DNA of 64,000 nt from Mycobacteriaceae bacterium (GTDB taxonomy: Bacteria; Actinomycetota; Actinomycetes; Mycobacteriales; Mycobacteriaceae): positions 62,001 to 126,000 of the forward strand of contig JAFARC010000061.1 in NCBI GenBank assembly GCA_019245755.1. Reading direction: 5' to 3'. The notes under the pieces are model-generated. The model did no database searches and was not told the origin of the DNA. It saw only the letters and a program-made list of their open reading frames with translations. The position numbers and the translations under genes were made by a program. This document shows, piece after piece, positions 34,570 through 41,665 of this stretch. The first letter of the stretch is position 1. Each line of letters opens with the position of its first letter.

Positions 34570-35232
34570 TCAGCGCATGAACTCGACACCCGACATCTTC
34601 GGCCGCCCACCGACTTCGTCGAGGGTGACCGTCATGCGCCAGGTGGCGGCTTGGTCGTGAGGGTCCTGCGCGTTGTGCCGCTCGGTTCTCGCGGCGACGA
34701 GCACAACCGCCGAACCTCTGCTCATCGACTCGACCCCGGCGGCGGTCACGCTGGCCTTCGTGACAACCTTGCCGTCCTGGATCGCCTGGATCACGCTTTG
34801 CGCGCTGGCTGCGTACCGGTTCTTGAGCTGGCCGGTGGAGTCGTCGATCACGCGCTGCACGCCCTGGGGGGCGGTGGTGAAATCGATCGACATCAGGTCG
34901 ATGACGGCACGGCGTGCCGCGGCGGCGAACTCCGCGGTGCGCTGGCGTTGTTGCACGGCGAGGCGGTGCTGCCACCACATCGAGCCGCTGGCGCCAACCA
35001 GGGCGGCGATCAGCAGGAGCGCAGCGCCGTAGGCGACGGGCTCCCAGCTCGGGCGCGGCAGCCTACGGCGGCGCTTGGCGGGCGCTGGGGTGCGCGCCCC
35101 CTGGGCTTGCCTGCGCAGTTCGACCGCGCGGGCCCGGGCCGCCGCGGCGACGGCCTCCGCGCGCGCAACCTCGGCCTCGGCGTCGGCCAGCGACCCCGGT
35201 TCGCCGGCGGCAGGGGACGTCCGCGACGGCAT
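34570..35232 (-). CDS. Mce-associated membrane protein (Mas)
   Basis: A 220-residue protein with an Ala/Arg/Glu-rich cytoplasmic N-terminus (coiled-coil-like [18 protein letters not shown]), one membrane helix (AALLLIAALVGASGSMWW) and an extracytoplasmic NTF2-like domain ending PKMSGVEFMR. This matches the Mce-associated family, thought to stabilise Mce complexes. The ATG at 35232 has GAGGAGGGG upstream; an in-frame start at 35295 lacks one. It is convergent to the mce operon, with paralogues at 46823 and 47719. Confidence 0.88.
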   Translation of the reverse strand: MPSRTSPAAGEPGSLADAEAEVARAEAVAAAARARAVELRRQAQGARTPAPAKRRRRLPRPSWEPVAYGAALLLIAALVGASGSMWWQHRLAVQQRQRTAEFAAAARRAVIDLMSIDFTTAPQGVQRVIDDSTGQLKNRYAASAQSVIQAIQDGKVVTKASVTAAGVESMSRGSAVVLVAARTERHNAQDPHDQAATWRMTVTLDEVGGRPKMSGVEFMR

Positions 35233-35269
35233 CAACCCCTCCTCGTTATTTCTCGTCTTCTCCAAAATG

Positions 35270-35284
35270 GAGAGTTTCCTTCTC
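35270..35284. promoter_or_regulatory. GAGAAT-N3-RTTMTC operator, copy 7 (weaker)
   Basis: GAGAGTTTCCTTCTC matches the consensus arms at 10 of 12 positions. It lies in the divergent region between the Mas gene (start 35232) and the secreted protein gene (start 35305). An overlapping inverted repeat TCTCC-AAAAT-GGAGA is at 35258-35272. Confidence 0.4.
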
Positions 35285-35304
35285 GTCTGGGCCACAATAT
35301 CGGG

Positions 35305-35682
35305 GTGCGATTCACCACGGTAGCCGCTGCCGCGGTGCTCACCGCCGGGGTCCTCACCGCACCGCAGGCCGCCGCCGGGCCGACGGTCTGCGACTACCCC
35401 AGTTGCACCCCGGGCATCACCGGCGGCGTCGTCCTCGGCGCGCCATGCGACAACACCACCTACTACGTGTTCGGCGTGACGTCGTGGGGGCGGCTGGTGT
35501 TCTGCGGGTCGCCGCGTCGCTACGACCCCCGATGGTTCCGGTCGCCGCCGATGATGGGAGTCAAGGACGAGGGGTCCACCTGCGTGGGGTACGACAGCGA
35601 CGTGGCGCAGGCCCCGGACGGCCTGTTCCTCAGTTGCCTGGGAGCCAACGGCCAGACGCAGTGGGTGCGCGGGGACACTTAA
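35305..35682 (+). CDS. Small secreted protein with Cys pairs
   Basis: A 125-residue protein starting with GTG at 35305. The signal peptide (VAAAAVLTAGVLTA, cleavage after AAA near residue 23) is followed by a small domain with six Cys. I recognise no family function. It is convergent with the P450 at 35686 and divergent from the Mas gene. It has no clear ribosome site, so it may be translated from a nearly leaderless mRNA; this is inference. Confidence 0.7.
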   Translation: MRFTTVAAAAVLTAGVLTAPQAAAGPTVCDYPSCTPGITGGVVLGAPCDNTTYYVFGVTSWGRLVFCGSPRRYDPRWFRSPPMMGVKDEGSTCVGYDSDVAQAPDGLFLSCLGANGQTQWVRGDT

Positions 35683-35685
35683 ACG

Positions 35686-36966
35686 CTACGTGCCGGCTCC
35701 GGTGAACCTGATGTGGATGTTGGTGAGCCCGCGCAGGATGAAGGTCGGCTCGTAGCTGTAGCGGCGGTCGCCGGCCGGGCCGTGGTGGGTCTCGTCGATC
35801 GTGATGTCGGCCAGCCGGTCCAAGATCCGCTCCAGGGAAACCCGCCCCTCCACGCGCGCCAGCGGGGCGCCGGGGCAGGAGTGGACGCCCCGGCTGAACG
35901 CGACGTGCTCACGCACATTGCGGCGGTCCAGTGAAAACTCGTGCGGGTTCTCGAACCGGCGGGGATCGCGGTTGGCGGCGCCGGGGCTCACCATCACCGT
36001 GGTCCCGGCGGGCGCGTCGACATCGCCCACCTTGGTGGTTTTGCGCGCCAGCCGGAAAACACTCTTGACCGGGCTCTCCATCCGCAGGCATTCCTCGATG
36101 AACGCCGGGATGGCGCTACGGTCAGCGCGCAGCTGCTGCTGCAGGTCGGGGCGGTCGCCGAGGATCCGCAGCGCCGCGCTGAGCAGCTTGGCGGTGGTCT
36201 CCTGGCCGGCGCCGAACAGGAACGTTGCGGTGCGGACGACCTCGAACACCTCGGGGGTCGACCCGTCCGGGTACTTGGCGGTGGCCAGCGCGGTCAGCAC
36301 ATCGTCGCGCGGCTCGCGGCGCCGGTCTTCGATGTAGAAGCTGAACTTCTCGTCGGCCCATTCCAACGGGTTGGTGGCGATCGGCTCGTGGTCGAGCGCG
36401 CCGATGCGTGAGCCCGGCCGCACGGCCCCGAAGGCTTCGCGGAACTGCTCGTGGTCCTCCTGCGGGACCCCGAGCAGGTCGGCAACCACCAGCAGTGAAA
36501 ACGGCCGCGCGTAGGCGCGTAGGAACTCGCATTGCCCGTCGGCGATGAACTCGTCGATGTGGCGATCGGCCAGCCGCCACATGAAGTCCTCGTTCTCCTT
36601 CAGCCGCTTGGGGGTGAGCAGCCTGTTGAGCAGTGAGCGTGCCCGGGTGTGATCGGGGGGGTCCATGGTGACCATGTGCTCATACATCGGGATCTCGGTG
36701 CGGTGCCGTGCGATCTGCGCGCAGATGTCGTCGCCCTCGGGCACGAACGGCATCGGCGTGAACGGCCCGGCGACCGCGACGCACGACGAGAACGACTCGG
36801 TGTCCTTATAGACCTCGTTCGCCTCGTTCCAGCCGGTCACCGCCACCACCCCGTGGTGCGGCTCCCTGGTCACCGGACACCGGCTACGCAGGTAGTCGAA
36901 GTACGGATACGGGTCGGAAACGAGCGACTGATCGGTGAAGTAGTCCACCGAGTCGTAGTTACCCAT
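35686..36966 (-). CDS. Cytochrome P450 (fourth)
   Basis: A 426-residue P450 paralogous to the one at 1520. Landmarks are the I-helix GAGQETTAKLL, the ExxR in EECLRME, the heme loop FSRGVHSCPG with Cys near residue 362, and the shared HGPAGDRRY tail. It has no adjacent ferredoxin, so it must borrow one of the four encoded at 2812, 3017, 7874 or 17265. ATG at 36966, where family similarity (MGNYDSVDYF) begins; the frame is open to 37029. It is divergent from the TetR gene. Confidence 0.92.
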   Translation of the reverse strand: MGNYDSVDYFTDQSLVSDPYPYFDYLRSRCPVTREPHHGVVAVTGWNEANEVYKDTESFSSCVAVAGPFTPMPFVPEGDDICAQIARHRTEIPMYEHMVTMDPPDHTRARSLLNRLLTPKRLKENEDFMWRLADRHIDEFIADGQCEFLRAYARPFSLLVVADLLGVPQEDHEQFREAFGAVRPGSRIGALDHEPIATNPLEWADEKFSFYIEDRRREPRDDVLTALATAKYPDGSTPEVFEVVRTATFLFGAGQETTAKLLSAALRILGDRPDLQQQLRADRSAIPAFIEECLRMESPVKSVFRLARKTTKVGDVDAPAGTTVMVSPGAANRDPRRFENPHEFSLDRRNVREHVAFSRGVHSCPGAPLARVEGRVSLERILDRLADITIDETHHGPAGDRRYSYEPTFILRGLTNIHIRFTGAGT

Positions 36967-37094
36967 GGTGTGGTTGCCTTTCGAGCCGGCGTCGAATCGC
37001 ATGTCGAATGCTGGGCACCTGCTTAGCATGGTGGTAGGTCGCGGTCAAGGACAGTGCGCCGGCCGACGCTACGATCGGCGAGTCGGGGGGCGAA

Positions 37095-37106
37095 CATTCG
37101 AGAATG
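37095..37106. promoter_or_regulatory. Short palindrome upstream of the TetR gene
   Basis: CATTC-GA-GAATG lies 13 bases before the TetR ATG at 37119. It shares the GAAT/ATTC core with the cluster palindrome but not its spacing. It is a possible autoregulatory site, or chance. Confidence 0.3.
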
Positions 37107-37118
37107 CGGAGTGACGGC

Positions 37119-37715
37119 ATGGCATCGGCGCGAAGAATCGGGGCGCCCGACGCGAAGAACCGCGGCGTCCTGCTCGACGCGGCCGAGCAACTGATGCTCG
37201 AAGAGGGCTACGCCGCCGTCACATCCCGGCGGGTCGCGCAGAAGGCGGGTCTCAAGCCGCAGCTGGTGCACTACTACTTCCGCACCATGGACGACCTGTT
37301 CATGGCGGTGTTCCGGCGCCGCGCCGAACAAGGACTGCGATACCAAGCCGAAATCCTGAAATCGCCACAACCGCTGTGGGCGCTGTGGAAGTTCCACACC
37401 GAGTCGCCCGACACCGCGCTCACGATGGAGTTCACCGCGCTGGCCAACCATCGCAAGGATCTGCGCGCGGAGATCGCCTACTACGCCGAACGGTTCCGCG
37501 ACCAGCAGCGCACGGCGGTGGCGGCCGCGCTGGAACGCCACGGAACGCACGCCGACCCGTTGCCGCCCCTCGTCGCGGTCATGCTCACCATGGGGGTTTC
37601 GCAGCTGCTGGTGATCGAACGAGCGCTCGGCATGTCCACCGGGCACGCCGAAACCGTCGAGATCGTCGAGCGCTGCCTGCGTCAGCTGGAGGGCGAGCCC
37701 TCACCAGTTACGTAA
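37119..37715 (+). CDS. TetR family transcriptional regulator
   Basis: A 198-residue TetR protein. The N-terminal HTH covers about residues 15-62 (LLDAAEQLMLEEGYAAVTSR, then VAQKAG and LVHYYFRTMDDLF), followed by an all-helical ligand-binding domain. It is the only specific DNA-binding regulator inside the catabolic/mce cluster and is therefore the best candidate for the factor that reads the GAGAAT-N3-RTTMTC sites, with a CoA thioester or pathway intermediate as inducer; this is inference. The ATG at 37119 is preferred over 37104, which lies in the palindrome. Its 3' end overlaps the convergent MmpS-like gene by 15 bases. Confidence 0.88.
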   Translation: MASARRIGAPDAKNRGVLLDAAEQLMLEEGYAAVTSRRVAQKAGLKPQLVHYYFRTMDDLFMAVFRRRAEQGLRYQAEILKSPQPLWALWKFHTESPDTALTMEFTALANHRKDLRAEIAYYAERFRDQQRTAVAAALERHGTHADPLPPLVAVMLTMGVSQLLVIERALGMSTGHAETVEIVERCLRQLEGEPSPVT

Positions 37716-38117
37716 CGAGCAGAGCACGCCCGTCGGGCCGTCTTTGGTCTTGACGACGACCCCGTCCACCGTGAGCCGGCAGTGGAAATTCGGCGTGCCC
37801 GGCTCGGTGCCAGCGCTGGCCGTGACCAGCGCCCACTGATCCGGGTTGGTCAGCATCAGGTTGTACGTCCAAGGCTTGCCTGGGCCGATATCGGCCTGGA
37901 CGTTGGGCACGAACTGGTACGGGTTGTGGCTGTAATCGGCGTAATTCGGCGGCTCCTGGTCCAGGTAATAGATGTCCGCGTAGATCGGATTGTCGGCGGT
38001 GACGGTGTAGGAGACGCTGTGCATGACGTCGTCCGCCCGCGCAGGTGCGGCGGTGCTCGTGGCGGCTGCCGTGGCCAGCAGCACCAATGCGGTCGTGGTG
38101 GTGTTGTGCTTAGTCAT
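37701..38117 (-). CDS. Secreted MmpS-like protein
   Basis: A 138-residue protein. The signal peptide (ALVLLATAAATSTAA, cleavage near ARA-DD) is followed by an immunoglobulin-like beta domain with VSYTVTADN, KPWTYNLML and HCRLTVDGVVV, the pattern of mycobacterial MmpS proteins. Normal MmpS proteins carry a membrane anchor and partner MmpL lipid exporters; here the anchor looks cleavable and no mmpL is near. The gene overlaps the enoyl-CoA hydratase start (ATGA) only through its own ATG at 38117. Confidence 0.72.
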   Translation of the reverse strand: MTKHNTTTTALVLLATAAATSTAAPARADDVMHSVSYTVTADNPIYADIYYLDQEPPNYADYSHNPYQFVPNVQADIGPGKPWTYNLMLTNPDQWALVTASAGTEPGTPNFHCRLTVDGVVVKTKDGPTGVLCSLRNW

Positions 38118-38830
38118 TTCGGGGGCCTCATCGCCTTATCCGCGGCCTGCCAGTGTTCGTCCGCAACCCATAAACCTACAAAGGCCGCGACCGCTTCGTC
38201 AGCGGAAACCCCGCGAATGACGCGTTTGATCTCGGCAGCCGGGCGGTTGGCCAGCGACCTGGCGATCGACTGCCATCCTTCGTCGAAGCCCGAGCGGGCG
38301 AACACCCGGTCCACCAGGCCGATGCGCGCGGCTTCGGCGGCGTCGAGCACCGCGCCGGAGCCGGCCAGCAGCAGCGCCTTGGAGTTTCCGACCAGGGCGG
38401 CGAGTCGTTCCGCGCCGCCCCAGGCCGGCATGATCTGAAGCGCCACCTGGTTGAAGGCGATCTTGATATCGTCGGCGGCCACCCGGATGTCGGCGGCCAC
38501 CGCCACCTCGGCGCCGCCGCCGAAGGCATGCCCGTTCAGCGCGGCGATGACGGGAGCGGGAAAGTCGGCCAACCGGTCGCAGATCGACCGCATCCGCCAC
38601 GCCATGGCGGAGGCTTCCTCGGCGGTCCTGATCGCGCTCAGTTCCTTGAGGTCGCCGCCGGAGACGAAGGCGCGGTCGCCGGCACCCTTGATGACCAGGG
38701 CCCGGGCGCCGTCCGCGGCGTCGAGTGCCTTATCCAGCTGCGCCATGGTCTCCAGGCCGATCGCGTTGCGGGCCTGCGGGCGGTCGATGGTGACCACCGC
38801 CAAGCCCCGCTCGAGCTCCAGGTCCACCAT
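38114..38830 (-). CDS. Enoyl-CoA hydratase/isomerase family protein, one catalytic Glu missing
   Basis: A 238-residue crotonase-fold protein: DRPQARNAI near the N-terminus, the oxyanion/CoA loop GGDLKELSA, and GHAFGGGAEVAVAADI with the first catalytic Glu. In the second motif (usually PEVxLGLxPGAGG) it reads FNQVALQIMPAWGG, so the second Glu is Gln or missing. It may act as an isomerase, decarboxylase or hydrolase of an acyl-CoA rather than a classical hydratase. ATG at 38830, inside a promoter shared with the divergent ligase at 38891. Confidence 0.87.
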   Translation of the reverse strand: MVDLELERGLAVVTIDRPQARNAIGLETMAQLDKALDAADGARALVIKGAGDRAFVSGGDLKELSAIRTAEEASAMAWRMRSICDRLADFPAPVIAALNGHAFGGGAEVAVAADIRVAADDIKIAFNQVALQIMPAWGGAERLAALVGNSKALLLAGSGAVLDAAEAARIGLVDRVFARSGFDEGWQSIARSLANRPAAEIKRVIRGVSADEAVAAFVGLWVADEHWQAADKAMRPPK

Positions 38831-38840
38831 GACGCGTTCT

Positions 38841-38869
38841 CCGATACGATATTGGCATTCTCGTATCGG
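38841..38869. promoter_or_regulatory. Long inverted repeat in the hydratase/ligase divergent promoter
   Basis: CCGATACGA (38841-38849) and TCGTATCGG (38861-38869) are perfect 9-bp inverted arms separated by 11 bases. They overlap operator copy 8. A second nested pair, ATTCTC and GAGAAT, lies at 38857-38862 and 38870-38875. The 60-bp region between the two ATGs is almost entirely palindromic, so both genes are probably co-regulated. Confidence 0.6.
38848..38862. promoter_or_regulatory. GAGAAT-N3-RTTMTC operator, copy 8
   Basis: GATATTGGCATTCTC is an imperfect copy with one perfect half (ATTCTC). It lies 18 bases from the hydratase ATG and 28 from the ligase ATG. Confidence 0.5.
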
Positions 38870-38890
38870 GAGAATAACATCGCCCACGTC

Positions 38891-40471
38891 ATGAGCGGTC
38901 CGAGTTTTTCGCTGCGATCCGTTCCGGTCGAGCTGGCCAGGCGGTACGAGCGGCAAGGCTGGTGGACCGGCGACACCGTCGGTGAACTGCTGGCCCGGGG
39001 GTTGGCGGCCGCACCCGATGTGACGTTTACGGTGCACTCCACGGTGCGGCCGTGGTCGGGGACGCTGCGCGACGTCGACCGGCTGGCGCGGCGGCTCGCG
39101 GCCGGGTTGGCGGCCCGCGGCGTCGGAGCCGGTGACGTGGTGGCGTTCCAGTTGCCCAACTGGATGGAAGCCGCCGCGACGTTTTGGGCCTCGGCCTTCC
39201 TGGGCGCGGTGATCGTGCCGATCGTGCACTTCTACGGCCGCAAGGAAGTCGGCCACATCGTGGCCACCGCGCGGCCGCGCGTCTTCATCACCACCGAACG
39301 GTTCGGGCGGATGACCTACCACCGGGACCTGTGCGCCGACGTGCCGATCGTCGCCCTGGTGGACCGGGATTTCGACGACCTGCTCGCCGAGCAGCCGATG
39401 TCGGGCACCATCGCCACCGACCCCGGCGACCCGGCGTTGATCGCGTTCACGTCCGGCACGACCAGCGACCCGAAGGGCGTCATCCACAGCCATCACACGC
39501 TGTGCTGCGAATCGCGCCAACTGCTCGCCGGATATCCGCCGAATCGCGGCAGGGCGCTCACCGCGGCCCCCGTCGGTCACTTCATCGGAATGTTGGGCGC
39601 CTTCCTGATCCCGGTGCTCGAGGGGGCGTCGATCGACCTCTGCGACAACTGGGACCCTGCTGCGGTGTTGGCACTGATGAAGACCGACGGCCTGGCGATC
39701 GGCGGCGGCCCGCCGTACTTCTTCACCAGCCTGCTCGAGCACCCCGACTTCACCGCCGAGCACCTGCGGCACATGAAAACCGCCGGCCTGGGCGGAGCCA
39801 CGGTCCCCGCCGCGGTCACCCGACGGCTCGACGAGCTCGGCATTCACGTCTTTCGCTCCTACGGCAGCACCGAGCACCCCTCGATCACGGCGACACCGCA
39901 CGACGGACCCGCGGAAAAGCGGCTGTTCACCGACGGAATAGCCCGTCCCGGCGTGGAGATCCGGCTGGCCGACGATGGCGAGATCTTCAGCCGCGGCCCC
40001 GATCTGTGCCTGGGGTACACCGACGACGCGTTGACCAGGCGGGCGTTCGACGACGACGGCTGGTACCGCACCGGCGATGTCGGGGTCCTCGACGACGACG
40101 GCTACCTGACGATCACCGACCGCAAGGCCGACATCATCATCCGCGGCGGCGAGAACATCAGCGCGTTGGAAGTCGAAGAGGTGCTGCTGGCCATGCCCGC
40201 CGTCGCGGAGGCGGTGGTGGTGGCGGCCTTTGATGCTCGGCTGGGCGAGCATGCCGCGGCGGTGTTACGCATGCGGGCCGGCCAGGTGGTGCCGACGCTT
40301 GCGCAGGTGCGGGAGCACTTCGAGCGGATGGGGGTGGCCAGGCAGAAGTGGCCCGAGGAGATCTACGAGGTTCACGACTATCCGCGCACCGCGAGCGGCA
40401 AGGTGCAAAAGCAACTGGTCCGAAGCGGCATTGCAATATGTCGTGATGGAGAATATCGTTCTCATAAATAG
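38891..40471 (+). CDS. AMP-forming acyl-CoA ligase (FadD type)
   Basis: A 526-residue ANL-superfamily adenylate-forming enzyme. The P-loop-like FTSGTTSDPKGVIHSH is near residue 187, YGSTEHPSITAT is the A5 region, YRTGDVGVLDDDG is the hinge, and the C-terminal catalytic Lys is in TASGKVQKQL. It activates a carboxylic acid to its CoA thioester via the acyl-AMP. The N-terminus with GWWTGDTVGELL resembles ligases for cyclic acids such as cyclohexanecarboxylate; the substrate is not provable. Its 3' end contains operator copy 9, which controls the next gene. Confidence 0.9.
   Translation: MSGPSFSLRSVPVELARRYERQGWWTGDTVGELLARGLAAAPDVTFTVHSTVRPWSGTLRDVDRLARRLAAGLAARGVGAGDVVAFQLPNWMEAAATFWASAFLGAVIVPIVHFYGRKEVGHIVATARPRVFITTERFGRMTYHRDLCADVPIVALVDRDFDDLLAEQPMSGTIATDPGDPALIAFTSGTTSDPKGVIHSHHTLCCESRQLLAGYPPNRGRALTAAPVGHFIGMLGAFLIPVLEGASIDLCDNWDPAAVLALMKTDGLAIGGGPPYFFTSLLEHPDFTAEHLRHMKTAGLGGATVPAAVTRRLDELGIHVFRSYGSTEHPSITATPHDGPAEKRLFTDGIARPGVEIRLADDGEIFSRGPDLCLGYTDDALTRRAFDDDGWYRTGDVGVLDDDGYLTITDRKADIIIRGGENISALEVEEVLLAMPAVAEAVVVAAFDARLGEHAAAVLRMRAGQVVPTLAQVREHFERMGVARQKWPEEIYEVHDYPRTASGKVQKQLVRSGIAICRDGEYRSHK
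40449..40463. promoter_or_regulatory. GAGAAT-N3-RTTMTC operator, copy 9
   Basis: GAGAATATCGTTCTC lies at the very 3' end of the ligase gene, 23 bases before the amidohydrolase ATG at 40487. Its placement inside coding sequence suggests an internal promoter for the amidohydrolase-ligase unit. Confidence 0.6.
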
Positions 40472-40486
40472 CCAATGGAGGAAGTG

Positions 40487-41665
40487 ATGCCTACCCGCGC
40501 GTTGCCGTATCCGCTGTTCGATGCGGACAACCACCTGTATGAGACCCAGGATTCGCTGACCCAGTTCCTGCCCAAGGCGTACCGCGACGTGATCCAGTAC
40601 GTGCAGGTCAACGGCAGGACGAAAATCGCGATCCGGGGGCACATCAGCGACTACATCCCGAATCCGACATTCGAGGTGGTGGCCCGCCCCGGCGCGATGG
40701 AGGAGTACTTCAAGCACGGCAATCCCGAAGGCAAGACCCGGCGGGAGATCTTCGGCGAACCCATGCGCGCGATCCCGGCGTTCCGCGAACCCGGACCGCG
40801 TCTGGAGTTGATGAACGAGTTGGGCGTCGACCGGTCACTGATGTTCCCGACGCTGGCCAGCCTGGTCGAGGAGCGCATGCGCGACGACCCGGCGCTCATC
40901 CATGTCGTGGTGCATGCGCTCAACCAGTGGCTGGACGAAGTTTGGGGCTTCAACTACCAGGGCCGCATCTTCACCGTGCCGGTGGTCAGCCTGCCGATCG
41001 TGGAAAAGGCGATCGAGGAGTTGGACTGGGTCGTGGCGCGCGGTGCGCGGGCCATCCTAGTCCGGCCGGCCCCGGTGCCCGGCTACCGCGGGCCGCGCTC
41101 ATTCGCGCTGCCCGAATTCGATCCGTTCTGGCAGCGGGTCGTCGAGCACGATGTGCTGGTCGCGATGCACTCGTCGGACAGCGGCTACGCCCGGTACACG
41201 GCCGAATGGGACGGCGGCGATCGGGAGATGTTGCCGTTCCAGACCAACGCGTTGGCCATGCTCAACGAATGGCGGCCGGTGCAAGACGCGGTGGCGTCGT
41301 GGGTGATTCACGGCGCCCTGTTCCGCTTCGCACAGTTGAAGGTCGCGGTGATCGAAAACGGCTCGGCTTGGCTGGCGCCGCTGCTGGAAGGCCTGGCCGA
41401 CGTCTACAAGAAGACGCCGGAGAGTTTCGCAGGCAACCCCATCGAGGAGATCAAAAACCGGATTCACGTCAGCCCGTTCTACGAAGAGGGGGTAGGTGAT
41501 CTGATCGAACTGATCGGCGTGGACCGGGTGCTGTACGGCTCGGACTATCCGCACCCCGAAGGGCTGGCCCAGCCCACCCACTTCGTCGATGCGCTGCAGC
41601 ATCTCAGCGTCGAGGACCAGGCCAAGATCATGGGCGGCAACCTGTCGCGGCTCGTGTCGGTGTGA
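40487..41665 (+). CDS. Amidohydrolase_2 family protein (third copy)
   Basis: A 392-residue TIM-barrel hydrolase/decarboxylase. The metal-binding FDADNHLYE is at the N-terminus and YGSDYPHPEG near the C-terminus carries the conserved Asp and His. It is related to the pair at 11186-13438. The ATG at 40487 has GGAGGAAG upstream; the ATG at 40475 overlaps that ribosome site. The stop overlaps the GTG of the next ligase, so hydrolysis or decarboxylation and CoA activation may be sequential. Confidence 0.9.
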   Translation: MPTRALPYPLFDADNHLYETQDSLTQFLPKAYRDVIQYVQVNGRTKIAIRGHISDYIPNPTFEVVARPGAMEEYFKHGNPEGKTRREIFGEPMRAIPAFREPGPRLELMNELGVDRSLMFPTLASLVEERMRDDPALIHVVVHALNQWLDEVWGFNYQGRIFTVPVVSLPIVEKAIEELDWVVARGARAILVRPAPVPGYRGPRSFALPEFDPFWQRVVEHDVLVAMHSSDSGYARYTAEWDGGDREMLPFQTNALAMLNEWRPVQDAVASWVIHGALFRFAQLKVAVIENGSAWLAPLLEGLADVYKKTPESFAGNPIEEIKNRIHVSPFYEEGVGDLIELIGVDRVLYGSDYPHPEGLAQPTHFVDALQHLSVEDQAKIMGGNLSRLVSV

